Below, one piece after another: positions 39,405-47,830 of a stretch of 64,000 bases of DNA. Origin of the DNA: Bacillota bacterium (GTDB taxonomy: Bacteria > Bacillota > Clostridia > Oscillospirales > Ruminococcaceae). Each line of letters starts with the position of its first letter. Within the stretch, counting starts at the first letter, position 1. The translations under genes and the position numbers were made by a program. The notes beneath the pieces were generated by a model. It was not told the origin of the DNA. It worked only from the letters and a program-made list of their open reading frames with translations, and did no database searches. Where the stretch lies: the NCBI GenBank assembly GCA_023421245.1, contig JAEZTV010000009.1, positions 62,001 through 126,000 on the forward strand, read 5' to 3'.

Positions 39405-41579
39405 TTAGATATAGATACCGTTTCCGCCCTCTCTAACAATCTGTAAACCCGTTCGGTTATTATACATGCCGCTGCCCTCCTTTAGAATATAGATTTCTTT
39501 ATATGGAATGCATTCGAGGTTTCCGGTGCCCAGCAGTCCTTGGAACTCCGGCTCATACACCGTTACAGTGTAGCGTTGCAGGGCTCTTAAAGCAGCACCG
39601 ATATGCTCGGAGGTTCGCAGCAGTTCTATCGTTTGTTTTGCTATATCGTCATATGGGATAATAATAGAACGGGTGGTATTTTCAATGAGCTTAAATCTAT
39701 CTGAGATATCTGCAAAGTTAAAATGGGCACCAATAATCCCCTTTTCCAGTTCGTCGACGATTCCTTTTTCATCGAGCCTATTACCCTCAAGCTCATAAAG
39801 CTCGCTGAAATACTCTTTGATTGCCTGAGGAGAAAGAATGTCCTCGTGTCTGCGCATAACACCTCTTGCCACGGCAATCGGACGCTGAAAGGCTGCGGGC
39901 TGGCGCCGGGAATACTCCTCCTCCGGCTCAAATACAAAAACATTACCGGGTACGGCATTGCCAACCGCATCTTTTAGCTTGCCTTCGCGATTACAGCGCC
40001 CTGCGGATTGAATGATGGAATCCAGCCCGCTTACCGAACGGTACACGACAGGAAAATCGACATCAACACCGGCCTCAATCAGCCTTGTTGATACCACGCG
40101 GCAAGCAAGGCCGTCGCGCAGGCGGAAACGAACCAGTTCGATAACCTCGCCGCGGTGCGCAGGACACATCAACGTGGAAAGATGAAACGCATCGTCTTTA
40201 CCCAGCAGCTCGTACACCGCAAGCGCGTGTTTACGCGTATTGACAATACAAAGAGATTGGTTGTGTGACATCAATTCTTCGGATAACGCAGCGGATTCAA
40301 GCCTACCGCGTTGTACAACGCGTGTTCGGCGAAACATAGTGTACAGCTCTTCGGCATCCTCGCAGATTTCACGAGGGATTATTCCTTTTGGCAAAACAGC
40401 ATTCAGAGCGGGTTGTGTGGCGCTGCACAAAACAACGGAGGAGTGGTAGTTTTGCACAAGCTCACATAATGCGCGAACACAGGGAACAAGATAGTTGACC
40501 GGCAGCATCTGTGCCTCATCAAGAATAATGACGCTGTTTGCCATGTTGTGCAGTTTGCGGCAACGTGAGGATTTATGGGCAAACAATGATTCAAAGAACT
40601 GCACATTCGTAGTTACCACAATAGGAATATCCCAGTTTTCTGAGGACAGCTTGAGCCTGTTTTTTACGAGGTCCTCATCATCTGTAAAATCAAAGTTCGA
40701 GTGGTGCTGCAACACATTTTTCTGGCCAAGCAATTCTTCAAACACCTTGGCATTTTGCTCGATAATTGATGTATAAGGTATTACATAGATAATTCGGTCC
40801 ATATCGTGTTTTTTAAGATGCTCCAAAGCAAATGCCAGCGAGGATAGTGTTTTACCGCCGCCGGTGGGTACGGTAAGCGTAAACAGGCCCTTTTCCATTT
40901 CGGCCGATAGCCTGCAGCTGGATAGAATATCGGCACGTTTTTGGTTAATCAGTCCATCGCTAGAAAACTCGCTCATACGGCGATTGAGCAGGTCTAAAAA
41001 AGCGGGGAAGTCGTAGTTTGCGATGCGGTTAATCTTTCCTTCCTGCATGAATTGCTCCGTGTCCAGAAAATCCGCATCCACCAAACAGGAATAAAGCATG
41101 CGTATGTATAAGGATAATGAAAATCCGCCCTTGCCAACCGGCTTGAGAACAGGTCGGGGCAAAGATGAAAACGCCTGTTTATCAAGCTCATCAAACAATG
41201 CATCATAGGCGGGCAGATCGGTTTTTTTGAGACGTGCGGCAAGCGTTTTCTCTGCGCCGGTATCCGAACTGTCGCCCGCATTAAGCAGTCCGGTATGGTG
41301 TCCGGCAATACAATAAGCAATCAGTCTGCCGAACGGCCCCAGCTTGTCCGCTTCACGCGCACCTGCTGTGGAATGGTCGCACCGCTCTTTTCCGCCGAGG
41401 ATACGCCGCTGAAAGGCCTCAGAATACTTGCCGGCATCATGCAGCAGCCCTGCACGGTACCCGTACTCCTCTGCGCCAAAGGCTGCGGCAAACTTTTGTG
41501 CGAGACTTGCCGTCCCTTTTAGATGCTCCAGTAGGGATTGTTCCTTTCCGTTTTCGTCACGCTTGTGTCCAATAAACAT
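39405..41579 (-). CDS. cas3: CRISPR-associated helicase/nuclease Cas3 (HD domain fused)
   Basis: 724 aa from ATG 41579 (AGAGGTGG 5 nt upstream); an in-frame codon at 41630 has no such site. The N-terminal HD nuclease shows SLLEHLKGTA, LLHDAGKYSEAF and CDHSTAGA. The SF2 helicase shows PTGGGKTLSSLA (Walker A), ILDEAQMLP (DEAH-type box), CSATQPAL (motif III), and QSAGRCNREG (motif VI). Degrades DNA after Cascade recruits it. First gene of the cas operon, with about 175 nt of leader sequence if the -10 at 41761-41766 is used. Confidence 0.96.
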   Translation of the reverse strand: MFIGHKRDENGKEQSLLEHLKGTASLAQKFAAAFGAEEYGYRAGLLHDAGKYSEAFQRRILGGKERCDHSTAGAREADKLGPFGRLIAYCIAGHHTGLLNAGDSSDTGAEKTLAARLKKTDLPAYDALFDELDKQAFSSLPRPVLKPVGKGGFSLSLYIRMLYSCLVDADFLDTEQFMQEGKINRIANYDFPAFLDLLNRRMSEFSSDGLINQKRADILSSCRLSAEMEKGLFTLTVPTGGGKTLSSLAFALEHLKKHDMDRIIYVIPYTSIIEQNAKVFEELLGQKNVLQHHSNFDFTDDEDLVKNRLKLSSENWDIPIVVTTNVQFFESLFAHKSSRCRKLHNMANSVIILDEAQMLPVNYLVPCVRALCELVQNYHSSVVLCSATQPALNAVLPKGIIPREICEDAEELYTMFRRTRVVQRGRLESAALSEELMSHNQSLCIVNTRKHALAVYELLGKDDAFHLSTLMCPAHRGEVIELVRFRLRDGLACRVVSTRLIEAGVDVDFPVVYRSVSGLDSIIQSAGRCNREGKLKDAVGNAVPGNVFVFEPEEEYSRRQPAAFQRPIAVARGVMRRHEDILSPQAIKEYFSELYELEGNRLDEKGIVDELEKGIIGAHFNFADISDRFKLIENTTRSIIIPYDDIAKQTIELLRTSEHIGAALRALQRYTVTVYEPEFQGLLGTGNLECIPYKEIYILKEGSGMYNNRTGLQIVREGGNGIYI

Positions 41580-41760
41580 AAAAACCACCTCTTTCAAAAT
41601 TATAACAGGGATATTGTGAAAATACCACACAATATTACCAAACGTTCGATTTTACTATACAACATTATCTGTCCCAAAGAATTCTCAGTTTTATTATGAT
41701 AAGTAATCTAACTTTATGTATTAAGCTGAAAAAAGAGTTTATGGCACATAATGACATATT

Positions 41761-41789
41761 ATTATACTACACATATGTTGTAGTATAAT
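41761..41789. promoter_or_regulatory. Palindrome carrying back-to-back -10 boxes upstream of cas3
   Basis: Perfect 11-bp arms ATTATACTACA (41761-41771) and TGTAGTATAAT (41779-41789) around CATATGT. Each arm ends outward in TATAAT, one oriented toward cas3 and one toward the antisense mini-CRISPR. No good -35 box is visible on either side, so an activator or a mutual-exclusion arrangement is possible. Confidence 0.55.
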
Positions 41790-41802
41790 TGTTGCCTAGG
41801 GC

Positions 41803-41876
41803 ATGGATTGAAATATGCTTATGTTCATATGAACGGGTGGCCTGTCACTCTCCGAACGGGGAGTGTGGATTGAAAT
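41803..41876 (+). CRISPR. Stand-alone antisense mini-CRISPR upstream of cas3
   Basis: A 12-nt partial repeat (41803-41814, ATGGATTGAAAT), a 29-nt spacer-like sequence (41815-41843) and a 33-nt repeat (41844-41876) identical to the main-array consensus at 29 of 33 positions. Orientation is opposite to the main array. A TATAAT lies 13 nt upstream and a 14-bp terminator hairpin 37 nt downstream, so it can be its own transcription unit. The 29-nt segment contains the perfect palindrome GTTCATATGAAC. Confidence 0.8.
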
Positions 41877-41913
41877 TGTAATAATATTTTTGTAGGTTTA
41901 GTGAAAACCTGCC

Positions 41914-41946
41914 GCAAGCCCTCGACAGTATCTGTCGGGGGCTTGC
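41914..41946 (+). terminator. Terminator-like hairpin after the mini-CRISPR
   Basis: 14-bp arms (41914-41927, 41933-41946) with one G-T pair and a 5-nt loop, followed by a weak T-tract. It separates the mini-CRISPR from the ilv promoter. Confidence 0.65.
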
Positions 41947-42034
41947 GCTGTTTAGCAGTAAATATCATCCCGCCATAACTTTGCGCACCCCCGCGCCTTT
42001 TCTTGCATATAATTAAAAAACAATGTAAAAGTTC

Positions 42035-42064
42035 TTGACAGCCGTAACGCTTTTCTGCTATACT
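42035..42064 (+). promoter_or_regulatory. Sigma-A promoter of the ilv-leu operon
   Basis: TTGACA (42035-42040), 18-nt spacer, TATACT (42059-42064), 33 nt before the leader peptide start codon. Confidence 0.8.
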
Positions 42065-42096
42065 GAGCTAAATCAGCACAAGGAGAACGCATTTTT

Positions 42097-42207
42097 ATGA
42101 TGACTTCGTTTGCAATCGTCAACATTATTATCGTCATTATCGCTCTAGTCGTCGGACTAGTCAGTGATGATGTTAATTGTGTTGCGCTGCAAACAGGGGA
42201 CCGATGA
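42097..42207 (+). CDS. ilvL: Branched-chain amino acid leader peptide (attenuator control)
   Basis: A 36-aa peptide, AAGGAGAA upstream. Residues 7-22 (IVNIIIVIIALVVGLV) contain 13 Ile, Val or Leu out of 16, the pattern of ilv operon leader peptides, in which ribosome stalling for lack of charged tRNA prevents formation of a downstream terminator. That terminator is present at 42252-42281, 45 nt after the stop codon. The symbol is used by analogy with the enterobacterial leader; homology is not implied. Confidence 0.8.
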   Translation: MMTSFAIVNIIIVIIALVVGLVSDDVNCVALQTGDR

Positions 42208-42251
42208 AGAGGCACCTATTTTAGGACGCCTTGTAAATCAAGGATAATTGC

Positions 42252-42281
42252 AATCCCTGCAGTGAACACACTGCAGGGATT
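42252..42281 (+). terminator. Attenuator terminator of the ilv-leu operon
   Basis: A perfect 13-bp stem (42252-42264, 42269-42281), 4-nt loop, followed by a run of T with one G up to 42291. It lies between the leader peptide and the structural genes, so it must be bypassed for operon expression. Confidence 0.85.
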
Positions 42282-42380
42282 TTTGTTTTTTCAGGAAATT
42301 TATGTCACACAGATAGTTGTACGGTTAATATTTCAGTGAACTGTCCGGCTTGTCGCCGGTGAAAAGGAAGGATACACACC

Positions 42381-42491
42381 ATGTTTACACTGCTGCTTAC
42401 TGTGGCGCTGGTCGCCACCATGGTCATTGCTGTTGCTGTCACCGGCTCCGGTGCGGGGTTTGTCCAGGCGGATGATGCTGCGCAGTACTGA
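42381..42491 (+). CDS. Second 36-aa hydrophobic leader-like peptide
   Basis: It starts MFTLLLTVALVATMVIAVAV, with AAGGAAGG upstream, and is exactly 36 codons like the first leader. Residues 4-20 hold ten Leu, Val or Ile plus Thr and Ala. It lies past the attenuator and about 95 nt before ilvB. No second terminator with a T-run follows, only short GC hairpins (about 42509-42540). It could be a second attenuation or coupling peptide, or a small membrane protein; I cannot decide. Confidence 0.55.
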   Translation: MFTLLLTVALVATMVIAVAVTGSGAGFVQADDAAQY

Positions 42492-42585
42492 TGCAAAGCA
42501 TGTACACCGCCGCGGAAAACTGCCGGAGCGCCGGAAGCCCGCATATGGAACATGGAAATAAGCAGCACGAAAGGATGGATTACGA

Positions 42586-44253
42586 TTGAAATTGACAGGC
42601 GCGCAGATTTTGATACAAACACTCATAGAGCAGGGCGTAGATACCGTGTTCGGCTACCCGGGCGGCGCGGTGCTTAACATCTACGATGAGCTTTATGAAA
42701 GTGCCGATAAAATTACCCATTATATCACCTGCCACGAGCAGGGCGCCGCACACGCGGCAGACAGCTACGCAAGGGCAAACGGAAAAACGGGCGTAGTAAT
42801 CGCAACCTCCGGTCCCGGCGCCACAAACCTTGTAACCGGCATCGCCACCGCTTATCTCGACAGCACCCCACTGGTCGCGATTACCGGCAACGTAGCCACT
42901 GCGTTGATTGGACGCGACAGCTTTCAGGAGGTAGACATCACCGGTATCACCATGCCCGTTACCAAGCATAACTACATTGTTAAGGATATTACAAAGCTTG
43001 CTGATACGGTGCGCGAGGCCTTTGTTATCGCCAACAGCGGCAGAAAAGGCCCCGTGCTCATCGACATCCCCAAGGATGTTCAAACCGGGACCTGCGATTA
43101 TCAGCCGCAGAGCAAACCACAGGTGACAGCGGTTTACACCGAGGATCACATCGAGGAATGCCGTTATGCGGCGGAGATTATTGCAGCGGCAAAGCGTCCA
43201 TACATCTACGCGGGCGGCGGTGTGGTGGCATCCGAGGCGACCGAGGAACTGATTAAGCTTGCAGAGCACATTGACGCTCCGATAGGCCTTAGCATGATGG
43301 GGCTGACCGCCGTGCCAAGCGACCATCCCCTCAATTTTGGCATGGTGGGGATGCACGGACGCTTTGCCGCGAACCGTGCATTGCACAAGAGCGATGTTAT
43401 TATCGCCATCGGCACCCGGTTTTCTGACCGCGCTACCGGCAACAAAACCGAGTTTTCGGGCGGGCGCAAGGTAGTGCACATCGATATCGATCCCGCGGAG
43501 ATCGGCAAAAACATCTCGGCGTACACCGGCATCATCGGCGATATCAAGGAGCTTTTAACCACATTGTTTGCGCTCATCCCCAAAAGTGAGCATCCCGAAT
43601 GGCATGCTGACGCACAGGGCTATAAAAACGGCCGCCGCAACCGTATTGATATGCAGGAGGGCTGCTTAAACCCACAGCTTATCATCGAATCGATCAGCCG
43701 TTTTGCGGGGGAAGACACGGTAATCGCCACCGATGTTGGACAGCACCAGATGTGGACGGCGCAGTATTATCCCTTCCGTAAGCCCCGTACCTTTTCCACC
43801 AGCGGCGGGCTTGGCACCATGGGCTACGGCATGGGCGCCGCCATCGGTGCATGCATTGCACGCGGCAAGCAGCGTACGGTACTGTTTACCAGCGACGGCA
43901 GCTTTCATATGAACATGTCCGAGCTTGCTACGGCGGTAAGCTTCCGGCTTCCCATCGTAGTGGTGCTGCTCAACAACAACGCGCTTGGTATGGTGCGCCA
44001 GTGGCAGACCCAGTTCTTTAGCAAACGCTATTCGCAGACGACGCTTAACCGCAAGACCGACTATGTTAAGCTTGCCGAGGCGTTCGGCGGCGCGGGTGCG
44101 GTTGTGGAACGCCCCGAGCAGCTTGACCATGCACTCAAACAGGCGTTTGTATCCGACGGGCCGTTTGTGCTCGACTGCCGCATCGATTGTGATGAGCGCG
44201 TGCTGCCCTTTATTCCGCCGGGCGGCGGCATGAAGGATATCATCCTCAAATAA
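42586..44253 (+). CDS. ilvB: Acetolactate synthase large (catalytic) subunit
   Basis: A 555-aa ThDP enzyme, first common step of valine, leucine and isoleucine synthesis. Seen: VFGYPGGAVLNIYDEL with the catalytic Glu of the following CHEQGAAHAADSYARA, the FAD/ThDP domains, and the ThDP-Mg motif SDGSFHMNMSELATA ... LLNNN near the C-terminus. The start is TTG 42586 with AAAGGATGG upstream, the only in-frame start that keeps the conserved MKLTGAQIL N-terminus. The anabolic enzyme, not the catabolic AlsS, is indicated by the adjacent ilvN. Confidence 0.95.
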   Translation: MKLTGAQILIQTLIEQGVDTVFGYPGGAVLNIYDELYESADKITHYITCHEQGAAHAADSYARANGKTGVVIATSGPGATNLVTGIATAYLDSTPLVAITGNVATALIGRDSFQEVDITGITMPVTKHNYIVKDITKLADTVREAFVIANSGRKGPVLIDIPKDVQTGTCDYQPQSKPQVTAVYTEDHIEECRYAAEIIAAAKRPYIYAGGGVVASEATEELIKLAEHIDAPIGLSMMGLTAVPSDHPLNFGMVGMHGRFAANRALHKSDVIIAIGTRFSDRATGNKTEFSGGRKVVHIDIDPAEIGKNISAYTGIIGDIKELLTTLFALIPKSEHPEWHADAQGYKNGRRNRIDMQEGCLNPQLIIESISRFAGEDTVIATDVGQHQMWTAQYYPFRKPRTFSTSGGLGTMGYGMGAAIGACIARGKQRTVLFTSDGSFHMNMSELATAVSFRLPIVVVLLNNNALGMVRQWQTQFFSKRYSQTTLNRKTDYVKLAEAFGGAGAVVERPEQLDHALKQAFVSDGPFVLDCRIDCDERVLPFIPPGGGMKDIILK

Positions 44254-44282
44254 CCCTGAGAATATGAGAGGAGCTACCTGAT

Positions 44283-44783
44283 ATGAATCAAGACCAGTTT
44301 ATTGTTTCGGCGCTTGTAAACAACCGATTCGGCGTGCTGACGCGTATTGCGGGCTTGTTTTCCAAACGCGGCTTTAACATCGATTCGCTTACTGTCGGCG
44401 TGACGGAGGACCCCGAAATCTCGCGTATGACCATCGTTTCCACCGGTGATGAATATGTGAAGAATCAAATTGTCAAGCAGCTTGAGAAGCTGGTGGATGT
44501 AAAGCTTGTACAGCTCATGGACCCCGACAACACCGTTTCGCGCGAGCTGTTGATTATTAAGCTTAACATTGCCCCCGGTAATCGCCACGAGGTAATGGAA
44601 GCGGTGCAGATATTCCGCGCGAAGGTTATTGATCTTGCCCAACATACCGTGACGGTGGAGATTACCGGTGACCGCAAAAAACTAGACGCGTTTGTGGAAT
44701 ATCTCCGCCCGTATAACATCATTGAGACCTGCCGCACAGGCGTTACCGCAATCGGACGTGCGGGCTACTGTCTGGAGGCATAG
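44283..44783 (+). CDS. ilvN: Acetolactate synthase small (regulatory) subunit
   Basis: 166 aa: an N-terminal ACT domain (VNNRFGVLTRIAGLFSKRGF, NIDSLTVG) that binds valine for feedback inhibition, and the C-terminal IlvN domain (IFRAKVIDLAQHTVTVEITG, GRAGYCLEA). Length is normal for the short bacterial form. It starts 29 nt after ilvB, preceded by GAGAGGAG. Confidence 0.95.
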   Translation: MNQDQFIVSALVNNRFGVLTRIAGLFSKRGFNIDSLTVGVTEDPEISRMTIVSTGDEYVKNQIVKQLEKLVDVKLVQLMDPDNTVSRELLIIKLNIAPGNRHEVMEAVQIFRAKVIDLAQHTVTVEITGDRKKLDAFVEYLRPYNIIETCRTGVTAIGRAGYCLEA

Positions 44784-44904
44784 TTGCAGTAAGACTAATA
44801 GTTTTATCGGAACACAAGCGCGGCCGGGGTCGGCAGCGCTGACCGTGTTTATGCTAATCCGGCTCATTTGCTATATTATATAAAAAGTTTGGAGGAAAAA
44901 AACA

Positions 44905-45900
44905 ATGGCAAAGCTATTCTACGAAAAGGACTGTGATCTCGGGGTACTCAAAAACAAAACGGTGGCGATTATCGGCTATGGCAGTCAGGGGCATGCACAT
45001 GCACTGAACCTGCACGAAAGCGGCATCAAGGTAATCGTCGGGCTGTACGAGGGCTCGCCCTCCGCACAGCGTGCGCGCGAGCAGGGACTCACCGTTATGG
45101 TGACGGCGGACGCGGTAAAGGCGGCAGATGTTGTAATGATTCTCATCAACGACGAAAAGCAGCCTGCGATGTACGAGCGTGACATCAAACCAAACCTTCG
45201 CCCCGGCATGACGCTGATGTTTGCGCATGGCTTTAACATCCACTTCGGGCAGATTGCGCCCCCGCAGGACATTGATGTTATCATGATTGCGCCCAAGGGC
45301 CCGGGTCACACCGTGCGCAGCCAGTTTGAAGAGGGCAAGGGTGTACCCTGCCTGATTGCGGTACATCAGGATGCTACCGGCAGCGCGTTTTCTACAGGGC
45401 TTGCCTATGCACTGGGCATTGGCGGCGCAAGAGCGGGCGTACTGCAAACCACCTTTAAGGAAGAGACCGAGACCGACCTGTTCGGCGAGCAGGCAGTGCT
45501 TTGCGGCGGTGTAACCGCACTGATGAAGGCGGGCTTTGAAACACTCGTTGAGGCAGGCTACCAGCCCGAAAGCGCATATTTTGAATGCATCCACGAGATG
45601 AAGCTGATTATTGACCTTGTAGTGGCAGGCGGCCTTTCTATGATGCGTTACTCGATCAGTGATACTGCCGAGTACGGCGACTACACCGTGGGCAGCCGTA
45701 TCATCACCGAGGAAACCAAGAAGGAGATGAAAAAGGTGCTTGGCGAGATTCAGGACGGCACCTTTGCCCGCAACTGGATTGTTGAAAACCAGGCAAACCG
45801 CCCCTACTTCAACGCAACCCGCCGGATACAGAGGGAGCACCTGTGCGAAAAGGTCGGTGCGGAACTGCGCGACAAGATGAGCTGGAAACCCGGTAAATAA
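44905..45900 (+). CDS. ilvC: Ketol-acid reductoisomerase
   Basis: A 331-aa class I enzyme converting acetolactate to dihydroxy-isovalerate. The nucleotide-binding motif GYGSQGHAHALNL is followed by the cofactor loop GLYEGSPSAQRA; its serines fit NADPH preference, but this is not certain. The knotted C-terminal domain has Mg ligands in LFGEQAVLCGG and SAYFECIHEMKLI. GGAGG lies 8 nt before the ATG. The 121-bp gap after ilvN holds no terminator with a T-run. Confidence 0.96.
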   Translation: MAKLFYEKDCDLGVLKNKTVAIIGYGSQGHAHALNLHESGIKVIVGLYEGSPSAQRAREQGLTVMVTADAVKAADVVMILINDEKQPAMYERDIKPNLRPGMTLMFAHGFNIHFGQIAPPQDIDVIMIAPKGPGHTVRSQFEEGKGVPCLIAVHQDATGSAFSTGLAYALGIGGARAGVLQTTFKEETETDLFGEQAVLCGGVTALMKAGFETLVEAGYQPESAYFECIHEMKLIIDLVVAGGLSMMRYSISDTAEYGDYTVGSRIITEETKKEMKKVLGEIQDGTFARNWIVENQANRPYFNATRRIQREHLCEKVGAELRDKMSWKPGK

Positions 45901-46114
45901 GCCGCCGAATCGATCTTTTGCTGTCTATGCCCGGCACAGACAGCAGTGATACAGTCAATCAAGCGGCAGGCAAACCCTGCCGCACGCCCGGCGGCGTGGT
46001 GCCCCGGCTAAAACTGCAAAAACCTCGCCCGCACTGCGGGTGCCGCACGGAAATTTGTGCGAAATATGTTAACTATATAAGCTACCAAATGTATAAAAGA
46101 AAGCGGCGAACGGT

Positions 46115-47788
46115 ATGATTAGCGATAACATCAAACAAGGCGCACAACGCGCGCCGCAGCGCTCGTTACTCAAGGCAAACGGCCTTGGCGACGCGCAGAT
46201 ACAAAAGCCGATTATCGGCATTGTCAACTCGTTTAACGAGGTGGTGCCGGGGCACACCCATCTTGACCGCCTTGCGCGTGCCGTAAAGGACGGCGTGCTG
46301 GCGGCGGGAGGTACCCCGCTTGAGATTAACACCATTGCAATCTGTGACGGTATTGCCATGGGGCATACCGGTATGAAATACTCACTGGTATCGCGCGAGG
46401 TGATTGCCGACAGCGTGGAATGTGTGGCAAGGGCTCACTGTTTTGACGGCCTGGTGTTTATGCCAAGCTGCGATAAGGTTGTGCCGGGCATGCTTATGGC
46501 GGCGGCAAGGCTGAATCTGCCGAGTATCTTTGTCTCGGGCGGGCCGATGCTCTCGCTGTGTGCGGACGACGGCATACCCATGGACCTCAACAGCGTGTTC
46601 GAGGCGGTAGGCGCGCACACCATCGGCAAAATTGACGACGAGCGTCTGTCCTACTATGAGGATAACGCCTGCCCCACCTGCGGTTCCTGCTCGGGTATGT
46701 TTACCGCAAACTCGATGAACTGCCTGTGCGAGGCGGTCGGGCTTGCGTTGCCCGGCAACGGCAGCATTCCCGCGGTATACGCGCAGCGCATCCGGCTTGC
46801 GCGGGCAGCGGGTGAGCGCATCCTTTCACTGGTAAAGGATGACGTAAAGGCGCTTGACATCCTAAACGAGCGCAGCATCCGAAACGCGCTGGTGGTGGAT
46901 ATGGCGCTTGGGTGCTCGACCAATACGGTGCTGCACCTTGCAGCCATCTGCTACGAAGCGGAAATACCCTTCAGCCTAGAGCTGATTAACGAAATCAGTG
47001 CGAAGACCCCGAACCTGTGCCATCTGGCACCCGCAGGCGAATATCACATGCAGGATCTATATGCGGCGGGCGGCGTAACGGCAGTGATGGCCGAGGTTGC
47101 AAAGGCGGGCCTGCTTGATACAGAGGTGCCCACTACGGCGGGCGGAACACTGGGCGAGGTGCTAAAACGCGCCCGTGTAATCAATCACGAGGTCATTCGC
47201 CCTATCGATAACCCCCATTCTCAAACCGGCGGTCTTGCGGTATTATTCGGCAACCTAGCCCCCAATGGGGCGGTGGTCAAGCGCAGTGCGGTTGATGAAA
47301 GCATGCTGGTGCACCGCGGCCGTGCAAGGGTGTTTAACAGCGAGGATGACGCAAGCCGCGCCATCTTCGGCGGTGAGATTAAAAGCGGCGACGTTGTGGT
47401 AATACGCTACGAAGGCCCCGCAGGCGGACCCGGTATGCGCGAGATGCTCTCGCCGACCTCAGCAATCGCCGGTATGGGCCTTGACAAAGAGGTCGCCCTT
47501 ATTACCGACGGACGCTTTTCCGGTGCAACAAGAGGCGCTGCAATCGGTCACCTATCGCCCGAGGCGGCGCTCGGCGGCCCGATCGCATACCTGCAGGAAG
47601 GCGACATTATCTCAATTAACATCCCCGAATACAAGCTCAGTGTCGAGCTAAGTGACGAGGAGCTTGCAAAACGAAAAGTGACGATGAGGCTTAAAGAGCC
47701 GGCTCGGGTAACCGGTGTACTCAAAAAATACCAAAGCATGGTTACCAGCGCGGATAAAGGCGCGGTGCCCATCTGTCCCGATATCTAG
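46115..47788 (+). CDS. ilvD: Dihydroxy-acid dehydratase
   Basis: 557 aa, normal length. Iron-sulfur ligands are visible in MPSCDKVVPGM and CPTCGSCSGMFTANSMNC, and the active-site Ser region in TDGRFSGATRG. Dehydrates the ilvC products to the keto acid precursors of valine/leucine and isoleucine. The cluster is oxygen-sensitive, in keeping with an anaerobe. The 214-bp gap after ilvC contains the hairpin GCGGCAG/CTGCCGC (45963-45983) without a T-run, so read-through is likely. Confidence 0.96.
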   Translation: MISDNIKQGAQRAPQRSLLKANGLGDAQIQKPIIGIVNSFNEVVPGHTHLDRLARAVKDGVLAAGGTPLEINTIAICDGIAMGHTGMKYSLVSREVIADSVECVARAHCFDGLVFMPSCDKVVPGMLMAAARLNLPSIFVSGGPMLSLCADDGIPMDLNSVFEAVGAHTIGKIDDERLSYYEDNACPTCGSCSGMFTANSMNCLCEAVGLALPGNGSIPAVYAQRIRLARAAGERILSLVKDDVKALDILNERSIRNALVVDMALGCSTNTVLHLAAICYEAEIPFSLELINEISAKTPNLCHLAPAGEYHMQDLYAAGGVTAVMAEVAKAGLLDTEVPTTAGGTLGEVLKRARVINHEVIRPIDNPHSQTGGLAVLFGNLAPNGAVVKRSAVDESMLVHRGRARVFNSEDDASRAIFGGEIKSGDVVVIRYEGPAGGPGMREMLSPTSAIAGMGLDKEVALITDGRFSGATRGAAIGHLSPEAALGGPIAYLQEGDIISINIPEYKLSVELSDEELAKRKVTMRLKEPARVTGVLKKYQSMVTSADKGAVPICPDI

Positions 47789-47830
47789 CATCCCCAACCA
47801 ACGATTATGTGTACAGGGAGAACGAACGAC

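Noticed and set aside
41815..41843. A target of the mini-CRISPR spacer in the cas3 promoter
   Set aside because: No TTC-flanked seed match on either strand of 41580-41800; only the short palindrome CATATG is shared.
41952..42215. Minus-strand ORF across the ilv promoter and leader
   Set aside because: Antisense to the leader peptide and promoter, no ribosome binding site, composition is a shadow of the leader.
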